Shown piece after piece: positions 18,811 to 28,072 of a stretch of DNA of 64,000 bases. How positions within the stretch are numbered: the first letter of the stretch is position 1; every line of letters starts with the position of its first letter. The position numbers and the translations under genes were made by a program. The DNA lies in contig NZ_MWLK01000029.1 of the NCBI RefSeq assembly GCF_002198715.1, forward strand, positions 47,396-111,395, in the 5' to 3' direction. The notes beneath the pieces are model-generated. The model searched no databases, was not told the origin of the DNA, and was given only the letters and a program-made list of their open reading frames with translations. This DNA comes from Rhodomicrobium sp. R_RK_3 (GTDB taxonomy: Bacteria > Pseudomonadota > Alphaproteobacteria > Rhizobiales > Rhodomicrobiaceae).

Positions 18811-18832
18811 GGGTTTGCTCCTGTGGTTGGGG

Positions 18833-21800
18833 TTAAAACGCTTCCGCCGTCTGGGCGGATTGCTGGCCTTCGAGCAGATGTTGCAGCGGGCGCCGGCCGA
18901 GTTTCAGAAACAGCACCGGCGTCAGGATGGTGTCGAGCAGGGTCGATGAGATCAGGCCGCCCAGGATCGTCACCGCGACCGGATGCAGGATTTCGGTGCC
19001 CGGCTCGCCCGCGCCCATCACCAGCGGAATGAGCGCGAGGCCCGCGCAGAGCGCCGTCATCATGACAGGCGTCAGCCGTTCCAGGCTGCCGCGCAGGATC
19101 AGCGCGCGCCCGAAGGTTTCGCCTTCGTGCAGGGCCAGATTGATGTAGTGGCTGATCTTCAGGATGCCGTTGCGGGCGCTGATGCCGGCGAGCGTGATGA
19201 AACCCACCATGCTGGCGACCGACAGCGGCTGCCCCGCCAGCCAGAGCGCGGCGACGCTGCCGATCAGCGCCAGCGGGATGTTGGCCATGATGATGCCGGC
19301 CAGAACCGCGGAGCGGTAGCGGCTGTAGAGCACAAGGAAGATCAGCGCCAGCGAGATGGCGGAGAGGCCGGCGATCAGGGTTGCCGCGTCCTCCTGCGCC
19401 TGGAAGGTGCCTTCGAGCCGCGCGGTGTAGCCCGGCGGCAGGTCGGTCTCGGCGATCAGCTGGCGGATGGTGGCGACGATGGCGGCCATGTCCGAGCCGT
19501 CGCTGTTGCCGAAGACGACGATGCGGCGCTGGCCGTTCTCGCGCAAAATCTGGTTCGGACCGTCGGTCTCCTCGATGTCGGCGATCAGGCTGAGCGGGAT
19601 CGCGCCCGCCGGGGTCGAGACCAGCAGCCCGGCGAGCCCGCCCGCCGAGCGGTCGGTTTCGGCGAGCCGCATGACCACGTCGAAGCGTTTTATGCCGTCG
19701 ATGACCTCCGAGACCTTGCGCCCGTTCGACAGCGTCTCCAGCGTCTCCGTCAGCGCGGCGGGCGAGACGCCGTGAAGCGCGGCGCGTTCATGATCGACGC
19801 GCACCTGAAGCTGCGGAATGCGCACCTGCTTTTCGACCTGAAGATCGACGAGGCCGGGGACACCGGCCAATTGCTGGCGGAAGCGCTCGGCCAGGACGCG
19901 CAGCGTATCGCCGTCCTCGCCGAAGATTTTTAGCGCGATCTCGGCGCGGATGCCGGAGAGCAGATGGTCGAGCCGGTGCGAGATCGGCTGGCCGACATTC
20001 ACCGACGCGGGCAGCAGCGCCAGCCGGGCGCGAATATCGGCGAGCAGCGCGTCCTTGCTGCGCGCGGAGGCGTGCAGATCGACGTCGATCTCGCTGGAAT
20101 GCACGCCCTCGGCATGTTCGTCGAGCTCGGCGCGGCCGGTGCGGCGGCCGACCGATTTCACGTCGGGCACGCCCAGCAGCAGGCGCTCGGCGGCGAGGCC
20201 CAGCCGGTTCGACTCGGCCAGCGAGATGCCGGGGTTGTAGATGACGTTGATGGTCAGCGTGCCCTCGTTGAAGGGCGGCAGGAAGGCGCGCGGCAGCATC
20301 GCCGCCGCAACAGCAGCGCCCGACACGCCGATCACGGCGAGCGAGACCAGCAGGCGCGGACGCTCGAAGGCCCAGCCCAGCAGATGGCAGTTGCCCGCCT
20401 TCAGGCCGCGGACGACGAGGCCGTCGCGCTCATCGTGGTCGGCGGCGCGGCGGCCCAGGAAATAATAGGCCAGCACTGGCGTCAGCGTGACCGCCGTCAC
20501 GAGGCTCGCCAGGATCGAGACGATGTAGGCGATGCCGAGCGGCGCGAACAGCCGCCCCTCGATGCCCGACAGCGCGAACAGCGGCACGAACACCAAGACG
20601 ATGATCATGGTCGCGTAGACGATGCCGGAGCGCACCTCCTGGCTGGCCTTGGCGATCACCTCGAGCACGGGACGCGGCTGCGGCAGATGCCGGTTCTGCT
20701 TCAGGCGGCGGATGATGTTTTCGACGTCCACCACCGCGTCATCGACAAGCTCGCCAATGGCGATGGCGAGGCCGCCCAGCGTCATGGTGTTGATGGTCAG
20801 CCCCATCGCCTGGAAGACGATGATGGTGACGAGGATAGAGATCGGGATGGCGGTCAGCGAGATGGCGGTCGCCCGCCAGTTCAGCAGGAACAGGAACAGG
20901 ATGATGGCGACGACGATCCCCGCCTCGACCAGAACGCGCTGCAGATTGGCGAGCGAGGTCTCGATGAAGGTCGCCTGCCGGAACTGCACATTGGTGACGC
21001 TGATTCCGGCCGACAGCGTACGCTGCACATCCTCCAGCGTCTTCTCGATGGCGGCGGTCAGCGCGATGGTGTCGGCGCCGGGCTGCTTCTGCACCGAGAC
21101 GATGACGGCGGGCTTGCCCTGGAAGCCGGCATCGCCGCGCTTCACCCGGGGCGCGAAGGCGACGCTCGCCACCTGCCGCAGCAGCAGCGGCTGCTCGTTG
21201 CGGTAGGCGACGACGAGGTTTTGCAGATCGTCGAGCCGGGTCGAAAGGCCGATATTGCGGATCAGAAATTCACGGTTGGACTGGTCGACGAAGCCGCCGC
21301 CGGTATTGGCGCCGAACTTGCCGATCGCCGCCTCGATGTCGGCGGGCGTGACGTCCAGCGCCTGCATCAGCGCCGGGTTCGGCGTCACCCGGTATTGCCG
21401 CACCTCGCCGCCGATCGGGATGACCTGCGAGACGCCCGGAATGGTCAGCAATTGCGGGCGCAGCACGAAATCGGCGATCTCGCGCAGCGCCATGGGGCTG
21501 GCTGTATCGCCCGCGATGCCGATCAGCAGGATTTCGCCCATGATCGAGGTGACCGGCCCCATCTGCGGCATGATGCCGGCCGGCAGTTGGCTTTGCAGCG
21601 TCGCGAGGCGTTCGGCGACGAGCTGGCGGTTGCGGTAGATGTCGGTGCCCCAGTCGAACTCGACATAGACGATGGAGAGGCCGACGCCCGACACCGAGCG
21701 CACGCGCGTCACCCCCGGCATGCCGTTCATGGTGGTCTCGACCGGGTAGGTGACGAGTTGCTCCACTTCCGGCGGCGCGAGGCCCTCGGCTTCCGTCATC

Positions 21801-21946
21801 AGCGTGATGGTCGGCTTGTTGAGGTCGGGGAAAACATCGACGGGGATGCGCGGCAGGATGAAGCTGCCATAGGCGATGAGCATCACGGCGGCCGCGATCA
21901 CGAACAGCCGGTTGCGCAGGCTGGCGCTGACGAGGAAATTGAACAT
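18833..21946 (-). CDS. CusA/CzcA-family heavy-metal efflux RND permease
   Basis: 1037 residues, full length for an HME-RND pump. The N-terminus ([56 protein letters not shown]) is diagnostic of the heavy-metal subfamily. TM4 reads [22 protein letters not shown]. This is neither the DFG-IVDG of classical CzcA nor the AIGAMVDAA of CusA, so metal specificity is uncertain. The copper context favours Cu/Ag. It sits 9 bp after the adaptor gene in one operon. No outer-membrane channel gene is nearby. Confidence 0.9.
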   Translation of the reverse strand: MFNFLVSASLRNRLFVIAAAVMLIAYGSFILPRIPVDVFPDLNKPTITLMTEAEGLAPPEVEQLVTYPVETTMNGMPGVTRVRSVSGVGLSIVYVEFDWGTDIYRNRQLVAERLATLQSQLPAGIMPQMGPVTSIMGEILLIGIAGDTASPMALREIADFVLRPQLLTIPGVSQVIPIGGEVRQYRVTPNPALMQALDVTPADIEAAIGKFGANTGGGFVDQSNREFLIRNIGLSTRLDDLQNLVVAYRNEQPLLLRQVASVAFAPRVKRGDAGFQGKPAVIVSVQKQPGADTIALTAAIEKTLEDVQRTLSAGISVTNVQFRQATFIETSLANLQRVLVEAGIVVAIILFLFLLNWRATAISLTAIPISILVTIIVFQAMGLTINTMTLGGLAIAIGELVDDAVVDVENIIRRLKQNRHLPQPRPVLEVIAKASQEVRSGIVYATMIIVLVFVPLFALSGIEGRLFAPLGIAYIVSILASLVTAVTLTPVLAYYFLGRRAADHDERDGLVVRGLKAGNCHLLGWAFERPRLLVSLAVIGVSGAAVAAAMLPRAFLPPFNEGTLTINVIYNPGISLAESNRLGLAAERLLLGVPDVKSVGRRTGRAELDEHAEGVHSSEIDVDLHASARSKDALLADIRARLALLPASVNVGQPISHRLDHLLSGIRAEIALKIFGEDGDTLRVLAERFRQQLAGVPGLVDLQVEKQVRIPQLQVRVDHERAALHGVSPAALTETLETLSNGRKVSEVIDGIKRFDVVMRLAETDRSAGGLAGLLVSTPAGAIPLSLIADIEETDGPNQILRENGQRRIVVFGNSDGSDMAAIVATIRQLIAETDLPPGYTARLEGTFQAQEDAATLIAGLSAISLALIFLVLYSRYRSAVLAGIIMANIPLALIGSVAALWLAGQPLSVASMVGFITLAGISARNGILKISHYINLALHEGETFGRALILRGSLERLTPVMMTALCAGLALIPLVMGAGEPGTEILHPVAVTILGGLISSTLLDTILTPVLFLKLGRRPLQHLLEGQQSAQTAEAF

Positions 21947-21955
21947 GGACCGCTC

Positions 21956-23647
21956 CTACCGCACCTGATTGAGGATTTCGGCGGAGCGCACCACGATGCG
22001 CGCGCCCGCCTCGATGCCGGCCAGGATCAGCACCCGCTCGCCATCGACCGGCTCGGTCCGCACCAGCCGGGGGATGAACCGCTCCGGTTCCAGATGCTCG
22101 AAGACCAGCGTTTCGCCATTGGCGCCGCGCACGACGGCATCCCTAGGCACGACCTTGCCGGTGATGGTCCGGTCGCGCTGGGCGAGCACCGTCAGCGGCA
22201 TGCCCAGACTCAGGTTGGCCGGGCCTTCGACGGAGAATTGCAGCTGGATCGCGTGCTGCTGGAGCGCGCGGCCCTTGCCCTCGAGCGCCAGCTTCAGGAT
22301 TTTGCCATCTTCCAGGACGGCATGGCCGCCGGTGATCGCCTCCGCATTGCGCGGATCGAAGGCCAGCGCTTCCACCCAGAAGCCGGCTGGGTCGATGATC
22401 TGGAAGAGCACGTCGCGCGCTTCGACGACCTGGCCGGCGACCATGCGCGTCGAGGCGATGATGCCGGCGACGGGCGCGCGCAGCACCTCGCGCTCGCGCT
22501 GCGTCGATGTCAGCGACGCGCGGCGGCGCTGGAGACCGTCGAGCTCCGTCCGCGCATCGTCGAGCTGGGCTTGCGCGACGGCGTTGGTGGCGATGAGCTG
22601 CTCGTAGCGCTTGAGCTTGGCTTCGGCGAGGGCGATCTGCTGGTCGATCTCGCCGGAGCGCTCGGCGAGGTCGGAATAATCGCCCCGCGCCAGTGGCGGC
22701 TCCACCTCGGCCAGGATCTGGCCTTTTGCGACGGCCGCGCCGAGCTTGGACAGCCCGCCTTCAGGGGCAAAGATCCGACCGCCATTGATGCTTTGCACGA
22801 GGCCGGAGCGGTTCGGGTCGGCGATGACGCGGCCGATGAAGCGGACGCCGGGTTGCACGCTGGCGGATGTCACGATGGCGGTGCGCACCTCCAGCAGCCG
22901 CTGCGTCGGCTTCGGCACGAAGAGCGAGCCGTCTTCGAGGCGGCGCGGCACATCGCCGGCGAGCGCGGCTGGGGCGGCCGAGCCCGCGCTGTGGTCGTGG
23001 CCTTCATGGGCGGATGTGGGAGGCGGGGCAAGCGATGCGCCGAGGATCAGTACGACGGCAATGCCGGTCGCCTGTCCGCGCCCGCCGCGCAGCAGCAGGC
23101 CGAGGAGCAGGCCGCCGAGGAACAGGCCGAGCCCGTAGCTCCATGCCAGGAGCCCGGCGCGCTGAAACCCATCGCCGCCGCCATTTTCGGCAGAGCCCTC
23201 AATCCGCGAGTCGGGAATCGTGAGCGTGCCGATCAGCAGATCGTCGCCCGCCCCGCCCGTGATGCTGGCGATGACTTCATATTGGCCGGGCGTGCGCAGC
23301 GGTCCCCCTTCGACGACATAAGTGCCGCCGGGACCCGGCCTGGCGTCGAGTTGAGCATCGCCGACGCCGAGCGAGATCGTCGCATCGGCGACCGGCGCGT
23401 TGTCGGCCGTGCGGTCAAGAAAGATGGTCAGATCGCCGTCCTTCAGCAGGGCGACGAATTGATAGGTCTCCGATTGCAACACCAGCTTGGGCGAAGCGGC
23501 CTGTGGAAGCGCGGCCGGCGTTTCGGCGTGGTCGTGCCCCTCATGGGCAGCGACCGGGGCCAAAAGGCTGGCGGCAAGCGCAATGGCAGCGAATGCCACG
23601 CGCCCGGCCCGCGCGAAAGCGCGCGAATAACGGCGAAATGTCGTCAT
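21956..23647 (-). CDS. Metal RND periplasmic adaptor with extra N-terminal domain and internal TM segment
   Basis: About 563 residues from MTTFRRYSRAF (the frame is open 9 codons further). First come a signal peptide and HEGHDHAETP, then a ~110-residue beta domain (VLQSETYQFVALLKDGDL...TLTIP). An internal hydrophobic segment follows (WSYGLGLFLGGLLLGLLLRGG, then TGIAVVLILGASLAPPPTSA), then a second HEGHDHSAG. Only after that does the HlyD/CusB adaptor begin (QRLLEVRTAIVTSASVQPGVRF...). It is much longer than usual adaptors and looks like two exported proteins joined in one frame. It hands metal to the RND permease downstream. Confidence 0.85.
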   Translation of the reverse strand: MTTFRRYSRAFARAGRVAFAAIALAASLLAPVAAHEGHDHAETPAALPQAASPKLVLQSETYQFVALLKDGDLTIFLDRTADNAPVADATISLGVGDAQLDARPGPGGTYVVEGGPLRTPGQYEVIASITGGAGDDLLIGTLTIPDSRIEGSAENGGGDGFQRAGLLAWSYGLGLFLGGLLLGLLLRGGRGQATGIAVVLILGASLAPPPTSAHEGHDHSAGSAAPAALAGDVPRRLEDGSLFVPKPTQRLLEVRTAIVTSASVQPGVRFIGRVIADPNRSGLVQSINGGRIFAPEGGLSKLGAAVAKGQILAEVEPPLARGDYSDLAERSGEIDQQIALAEAKLKRYEQLIATNAVAQAQLDDARTELDGLQRRRASLTSTQREREVLRAPVAGIIASTRMVAGQVVEARDVLFQIIDPAGFWVEALAFDPRNAEAITGGHAVLEDGKILKLALEGKGRALQQHAIQLQFSVEGPANLSLGMPLTVLAQRDRTITGKVVPRDAVVRGANGETLVFEHLEPERFIPRLVRTEPVDGERVLILAGIEAGARIVVRSAEILNQVR

Positions 23648-23718
23648 GCTGATCCGTAATATTCCTGAGTCCAACGCGCGATAGCGAACGCGGCGCGGCT
23701 CAAGCGACCCGCGCGCGT

Positions 23719-24174
23719 CTAGGCGGCGTGCTCGGGCATCCGGGGAGGGCGGAACAATCCGGCCAGCCGCGCGCCGTCATGCAGACCGGTCAGCGGCAGG
23801 GGAGCGACCATGATCGCCGTCAAGAGGGGCTTGCAGCTCATGGCTAGCGGCAGAGTGGCTGCCGAGCAGAACCAGCCGCAGCATCCGCTGCCATGCGATG
23901 CGGCAGCAGGGTCGGCGCTGGGCGTTGAGGAGCCATGGTCATGCGGCGCTGACGCCTGGGCGTCATGATCGTGATCGTCGGCATGGTCGTGGCCGGCGCC
24001 ACCAAGCGCTTGCGGCGCGGCGGAGTGATCGCAATCGGCATGGTCGTGCGGCGGCTCCGCGTGGACGCTCACCGATTGCGCGGCGACCAAAATGCCGAGC
24101 AGCAGAACGGCGGCTCTGGCCGTCAATCCACAGATCCTCAGCATCCTCATCACGCGCATGATCACCAGCTGCAC
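23719..24174 (-). CDS. Histidine-rich exported protein
   Basis: Up to 151 residues; internal Met codons at positions 6, 9 and 11 could be the true start. It has a hydrophobic N-terminal segment (ARAAVLLLGILVAAQSVSVHA). A long His/Asp-rich stretch follows (PHDHADCDHS, GHDHADDHDHDA, PHDHGSS), then GCCGWFCSA and a hydrophobic tail. The His clusters suggest Cu, Ni, Co or Zn binding in the periplasm. It is the first gene of the minus-strand RND operon and divergent from the Spy-like gene at 24387. The family is not recognised beyond composition. Confidence 0.65.
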   Translation of the reverse strand: MQLVIMRVMRMLRICGLTARAAVLLLGILVAAQSVSVHAEPPHDHADCDHSAAPQALGGAGHDHADDHDHDAQASAPHDHGSSTPSADPAAASHGSGCCGWFCSAATLPLAMSCKPLLTAIMVAPLPLTGLHDGARLAGLFRPPRMPEHAA

Positions 24175-24208
24175 TGCGGAGGCGCACTCAGCCTATCCAA
24201 CCGCTTTC

Positions 24209-24225
24209 ATACCGGAAGGGGGTAT
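24209..24225. promoter_or_regulatory. Short dyad in the divergent promoter region (CsoR/RcnR-like appearance)
   Basis: ATACC-N7-GGTAT with a G-run in the right half lies between the His-rich gene and the divergent Spy-like gene. CsoR/RcnR-type operators are ATACC/GGTAT dyads around G/C runs, but the left half here lacks the C-run. No CsoR gene is in the window. The assignment is weak. Confidence 0.2.
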
Positions 24226-24386
24226 CGTCGCGCAAGACCCTATCGCCTTCGCGGCGGGAAAGCACTGCCGCCGATTGATGCAGCGCAATGCTCCCCAATC
24301 TATTGGATATACGATTTTCCTTAACGCGCAGGGCGAGAGCATCGTCGATTCAGGCGGCTCGCCCTGCCGCGATCAAGGAGGCGACG

Positions 24387-24920
24387 ATGACAAGAAAAGC
24401 GATGCTCGCAGCGGCAATCCTGGCGATGGGCCTGGCCGCGGGCGCCGGTTCCGCGCTCACGCAGCAGCGCGGCCCCGGCTTCATGATGGGCGAGGGCTGG
24501 GGACGCGGCATGATGGGCCGCGAGGGACATATGGGCCCGCGCGGCATGATGGGGATGGGCGGCTGCCCGATGATGGCCTTTGACGACGATGGCGAGACGG
24601 CAACCTTCGCCGCAGGCCGCATCGCCTTCCTGAAAGCCGAACTCGGCATCACCGACGCGCAGAAAGACGTATGGGACGCTTACGCCTTGGCACTCCAGGC
24701 CAACCTCGACAGCATGCGCGGCATGCATCTGACCATGCAGTCGGTGTTCGAGGCGAAAACGCCCGTCGAGCGTCTCGACGCCCAGCTTGCGGCGATGGAC
24801 GGCCGGGTGAACGCGCTGAAGCAGATCAGATCGCCTCTGGCCAAGCTGTACGAGGCGCTGGGCGGCGAGCAGCGCAAGAAGGCCGACGATGTGCTGACCG
24901 GCATGGGCTGCATGATGTAG
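24387..24920 (+). CDS. Spy/CpxP-like periplasmic protein, Met-rich
   Basis: 177 residues. ATG 24387 follows AAGGAGG by 6 nt; upstream in-frame codons lack such a site. A signal peptide is present (MTRKAMLAAAILAMGLAAGAGSA), then a Met/Gly-rich stretch (GFMMGEGWGRGMMGREGHMGPRGMMGMGG). The helical LTxxQ-type core follows (ELGITDAQKDVWDAYALAL). It ends in GCMM. Met-rich runs are typical of periplasmic Cu(I)-binding proteins. It is probably a chaperone or copper buffer in the periplasm, convergent with a second Spy-like gene 13 bp away. Confidence 0.82.
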   Translation: MTRKAMLAAAILAMGLAAGAGSALTQQRGPGFMMGEGWGRGMMGREGHMGPRGMMGMGGCPMMAFDDDGETATFAAGRIAFLKAELGITDAQKDVWDAYALALQANLDSMRGMHLTMQSVFEAKTPVERLDAQLAAMDGRVNALKQIRSPLAKLYEALGGEQRKKADDVLTGMGCMM

Positions 24921-24933
24921 CGGCGGGGTGGCG

Positions 24934-25461
24934 TCACCTCACATACCCTCTCAGCCGATTGTAGGCCGCGGCCTGCTGCTGGCTCAGAAGGTCCCTGGTA
25001 TGGAGGTGAGCGACGAGGTGCGTCTGGCGAAGTGCCGATTGCGCGGCACCAATCTGGCCCAGCGCCACACCGAGCGACTGCGGATCGATCTTGCCGGTCG
25101 CGAACAGCGCGTTGAGTCTCGTCTCCGCCTCTATCAGTGCGGTGCCTGCCGAAATCGCGCTGTCTTGCATGGACTTGAATAGGCTTGCCACCTTCGCGCG
25201 CTGGTCCGGCGTGAGGTGCAAAGCGTCCGCGTGTTCGAGCACATGCATCGGACCGGGATAGCCATTCAACTCGGCCGCCAAAGCGAGCCCCATGCCCCGG
25301 CCCGCCCTCAGCTCGGCCAATTGCTGATCCGACAGCGCTTTGATGGGCCGGTTTTCGAGGCCTGCGTATGGCTGGTGATGCCCATGCTGGCCTGCTCCGT
25401 GCTGTTGGGCCTGGAGCGGGCCGAGCGTCAGGGCGAAAGCCGCAGCGCAAATGATGAGCAT
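24934..25461 (-). CDS. Spy/CpxP-like periplasmic protein (second)
   Basis: About 175 residues from MLIICAAAFALTLGPLQAQ, chosen because it gives a compact signal peptide; the frame is open 29 codons further. A short His/Gln-rich start (HGAGQHGHHQ) is followed by LSDQQLAELRAGRGMGLALAAELNGYPGPMHVLEHADALHLTPDQRAKVASLFKSM. LTPDQ is the conserved LTxxQ motif. The rest is helical. It is divergent from the Crp/Fnr regulator with a palindrome between, so regulation by it is plausible. Confidence 0.75.
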   Translation of the reverse strand: MLIICAAAFALTLGPLQAQQHGAGQHGHHQPYAGLENRPIKALSDQQLAELRAGRGMGLALAAELNGYPGPMHVLEHADALHLTPDQRAKVASLFKSMQDSAISAGTALIEAETRLNALFATGKIDPQSLGVALGQIGAAQSALRQTHLVAHLHTRDLLSQQQAAAYNRLRGYVR

Positions 25462-25531
25462 CCGTATCACGGTCGAAGCCCTTCCTGTCAGCAGTTGGAG
25501 AGCCAGGACTTGCCAGATTTCGCGCTTTGCC

Positions 25532-25551
25532 GACATGATAGCGATCATGTC
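25532..25551. promoter_or_regulatory. Perfect 20-bp palindrome, Fnr-box-like, at the Crp/Fnr gene start
   Basis: GACATGAT-AGCG-ATCATGTC is a perfect inverted repeat with a 4-bp centre. Its core ATGAT-N4-ATCAT differs from the Fnr/FixK consensus TTGAT-N4-ATCAA only at the outermost base of each half. It lies between the divergent Spy-like gene and the Crp/Fnr gene and overlaps candidate ATG codons at 25535 and 25547. Autoregulation is inferred. Confidence 0.55.
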
Positions 25552-26080
25552 CCGATGTCTCGCTGAACGGTTCGCTCAACTGTCACCGCGTCCGATCGCC
25601 TTAGCCGCGGGCGAGACGCTGTTTCGCTGCGGCGACCGTGTGGCGAGGGTCTTCCTCGTGACGGACGGAGCGGTTCGGCTCGAGCGGGCCACCCACGCTG
25701 GCGTGCGCCTGATCCTGCAGCGGGCCGTTGCGGGCGAGATCGTCGCCGAGGCCTCATGCTTCGCCGCCCGCTACCACTGCGATGCCGTTGCCGCGTCGTC
25801 GAGCCGGTTGGCATACGTGCCGCTGAAACGGTTCAGGCAGGCCTGCGCGCTCGATCCGGCGCTGTTGTCGGCGTTCGCGCAGCATCTGGCCGCGCAGGTT
25901 CAGGAGGCCAGGGCGCGGGCTGAAATCCTGGCACTGAAAACCGTCGCGTCACGCCTGGACGCGTGGCTGTCCCTGCGCGATGGCGCCTTGCCGCAGAAGG
26001 GTCAGTGGCGCGACCTTGCCGACGCGCTGGCGGTGACGCCGGAGGCGCTCTATCGCGAACTCGCAAGCAGGCGGCGTTGA
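25547..26080 (+). CDS. Crp/Fnr-family regulator, short form
   Basis: 177 residues from ATG 25547 (25535 is an alternative). A cyclic-nucleotide-binding-like beta-roll is visible (ALAAGETLFRCGDRVARVFLVTDGAVRLERATHAGVRLILQRAVAGEIVAE), then the long dimer helix. The end reads WRDLADALAVTPEALYRELASRRR, a helix-turn-helix that stops before the wing found in most family members (usual length 220-250). No Fnr-type Cys cluster is seen. It probably controls the neighbouring Spy-like gene and itself through the palindrome at its start. Confidence 0.78.
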   Translation: MSRCLAERFAQLSPRPIALAAGETLFRCGDRVARVFLVTDGAVRLERATHAGVRLILQRAVAGEIVAEASCFAARYHCDAVAASSSRLAYVPLKRFRQACALDPALLSAFAQHLAAQVQEARARAEILALKTVASRLDAWLSLRDGALPQKGQWRDLADALAVTPEALYRELASRRR

Positions 26081-26219
26081 AAACATTGCCCGCTCAATGC
26101 CTGCGTGGTGCATGTCTGGCACGTGCGGATGCTTGTAGCGCAAGGGCGCGTGGCGATCGCCCCCATATCAGAAGTTTCACGGACTTGACCTCGCCCCAAT
26201 CGAACGCTAGCTAACGATT

Positions 26220-26603
26220 ATGGTCCCTGCTGGGTGCAATGCACTTCTCCGGCTATTTATCGCTGTTGCGCTTATCCTCAGCACGATCCCGCATTCCCAT
26301 TCGGCGGCCGCGGCAAATCACGCTGCCGCTCATGTCGAGAGCGCGGCTGGCTCACACAGCCACGATGAAGACGCCGAAAGCGGTCACGATCATGACGACG
26401 AGACCGATGACCAGCACGACCCGGACCATGCCCGGCACCACAAGTTCGTAGATCACATCCACGATAAGCCGTTCCCCCCAAGCGTCACCGCAATGCCCCG
26501 CCCGCAGGCCCAGACGCGCTGGTCGCTACTCGTCCAGAAACGCGCCGCTGACGCAGGCATCTGCCGGCTCGATCGACCGCCGCGCAAAGACCTCCTCATC
26601 TGA
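26220..26603 (+). CDS. Small histidine-rich exported protein
   Basis: 127 residues. The N-terminal hydrophobic segment (CNALLRLFIAVALILSTIPHSHSAAAA) looks like a signal peptide. The middle is dominated by His/Asp/Glu (HSHDEDAESGHDHDDETDDQHDPDHARHHKFVDHIHD) and the tail is basic. It lies 51 bp upstream of the HupE-like gene in the same direction, at the head of the Ni/Co-type module. A periplasmic Ni/Co/Cu buffering role is inferred from composition only. Confidence 0.6.
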   Translation: MVPAGCNALLRLFIAVALILSTIPHSHSAAAANHAAAHVESAAGSHSHDEDAESGHDHDDETDDQHDPDHARHHKFVDHIHDKPFPPSVTAMPRPQAQTRWSLLVQKRAADAGICRLDRPPRKDLLI

Positions 26604-26654
26604 TTCTCGCGCCGCTCATCGCGGCCGGCTGCCATTTCGAATTTAGGATGCTTC

Positions 26655-27398
26655 ATGCTGCCCGACGCTCATCCGCGCCAGGGAGACCCGCCGTCGCAGA
26701 ACGCGCGACGGTTGGTCATCCCCTTGGCCGCCACACTGCTTTGTCTGGCTCTCACAGGCTTTATCTCGGAAGCGTTCGCCCATGGCGTCGCCACCGGCGA
26801 TAAGGGCTATATCCAGGAAATCACCGGCGTCCATCTCGTCGCCTTCATGTATCTCGGCGCCAAGCACATGGTGACCGGCTACGATCACCTGCTGTTTCTG
26901 TTCGGCGTGATCTTCTTCCTCTACCGGATGAAGGATATCGGGATTTACGTCACGCTGTTCGCCATCGGGCATTCGACGACGATGCTGGCCGGCGTCTATT
27001 TCGGAACCAGCGTCAGCTCCTATCTGATCGACGCGATCATCGGGTTTTCGGTGGTCTACAAGGCGCTCGACAATATGGGCGCCTATCAGCGCTGGTTCGG
27101 CTTCCAGCCCAACACCAAGGCGGCGACGCTGATCTTCGGCTTCTTCCACGGCTTCGGCCTGGCGACGAAGATCCAGGAGTTTGACCTGTCGCGCGACGGG
27201 CTAATTCCAAACCTGCTCGCCTTCAATGTCGGGGTCGAACTCGGCCAGTTGCTCGCCCTCGGCGCCATCCTCATTCTGATGGGCTATTGGCGCGGAACGA
27301 TCAGCTTCTTCCGGCATGCTTACACCGCCAATGTCGTCATGATGACCGCTGGTTTCGTCCTTATCGGAACGCAGCTCACCGGCTATTTCGTCGCTTAA
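26655..27398 (+). CDS. HupE/UreJ-family membrane protein
   Basis: 247 residues with an N-terminal signal-like segment ending SEAFAHG and about six TM helices. Conserved HupE features are present: GAKHMVTGYDHLLFLFGVIFFL, FAIGHSTTMLAG and FFHGFGLATKIQE. His and Asp in the HxxxGxDH motif are the presumed metal ligands. HupE/UreJ proteins are Ni2+/Co2+ permeases, some mediating diffusion into the cell. Here it is followed 17 bp later by a membrane-anchored protein and then an MFS exporter. Its role in resistance may be sensing, import or export; the sequence does not decide. Confidence 0.85.
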   Translation: MLPDAHPRQGDPPSQNARRLVIPLAATLLCLALTGFISEAFAHGVATGDKGYIQEITGVHLVAFMYLGAKHMVTGYDHLLFLFGVIFFLYRMKDIGIYVTLFAIGHSTTMLAGVYFGTSVSSYLIDAIIGFSVVYKALDNMGAYQRWFGFQPNTKAATLIFGFFHGFGLATKIQEFDLSRDGLIPNLLAFNVGVELGQLLALGAILILMGYWRGTISFFRHAYTANVVMMTAGFVLIGTQLTGYFVA

Positions 27399-27415
27399 AT
27401 CAGAGGATCTCCTGA

Positions 27416-28063
27416 ATGTACAATTCCGACCTTCCCACCCGCGCCGAGCTGCCGACATCGCGTCAGCTTCTGCGCTCGACCTTCATAGCTCTCGCGACAG
27501 CGTGCCTGCTGCTCGTCACCATCGTGTTGCCTGCCGAGTACGGCATCGATCCGACCGGCGCCGGGCAGGCTCTCGGCCTGAAGCAGATGGGAGACATCAA
27601 GACGCAGCTTTATCAGGAAGCCATCGACGACGCGGCGACCGACGCCAAGAAAGCCAAGCCGGATCAGCGCTCCAGCCTTTGGGACGCGATCATCTCTGAA
27701 ATGATTATCGGCACGGCTCATGCGCAGGCTGCACCCGCTGTCCGCACGGACGAGACATCCGTGACGCTGCAGCCAGGTGAAGGCGTAGAAGTGAAAGCCG
27801 CGCTGACCAAGGGCCAGAAGATCACCTATTCCTGGAAAACCGACGGCGGCAAGGTGAACCACGATACCCATGGCGAGCCGCACAACAATCCCAATGCCAC
27901 CACGAGCTACAAGAAGGATCGCGGCGTCACCGGCGATGAGGGCGTGCTGACGGCGGCGTTTGACGGCAATCACGGCTGGTTCTGGCGCAATCGCGGCTCG
28001 GCGCCGGTCACGGTGACGCTCAAGACAAGCGGCGATTACACCGAGATCAAGCGCCTTAAATAG
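27416..28063 (+). CDS. Membrane-anchored periplasmic protein beside HupE
   Basis: 215 residues. One N-terminal TM segment (STFIALATACLLLVTIVLPAEYGIDPTG) is followed by an Ala/Lys/Asp-rich linker and a second hydrophobic patch (IIGTAHAQAAPA). A soluble domain then contains LQPGEGVEVKAALTKGQKITYSWKTDGGKVNHDTHGEP and FDGNHGWFWRNRGSAPVTVTLKTSG. That pattern resembles a beta-sandwich, as if for ligand binding outside the membrane. Proteins of this type are annotated as transmembrane anchor proteins next to HupE. No catalytic motif was recognised. Confidence 0.7.
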   Translation: MYNSDLPTRAELPTSRQLLRSTFIALATACLLLVTIVLPAEYGIDPTGAGQALGLKQMGDIKTQLYQEAIDDAATDAKKAKPDQRSSLWDAIISEMIIGTAHAQAAPAVRTDETSVTLQPGEGVEVKAALTKGQKITYSWKTDGGKVNHDTHGEPHNNPNATTSYKKDRGVTGDEGVLTAAFDGNHGWFWRNRGSAPVTVTLKTSGDYTEIKRLK

Positions 28064-28072
28064 GCCAGGCAG

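Noticed and set aside
21956..23647. Possibility that the adaptor is two separate genes
   Set aside because: The frame is continuous, with no internal ribosome site plus ATG at the second signal-like segment that I could identify, so it is annotated as one CDS with the oddity noted.
19964..23659. 1231-codon plus-strand open frame over the metal RND genes
   Set aside because: Antisense shadow with Asp/Arg/Gln/His-rich composition and no domain.
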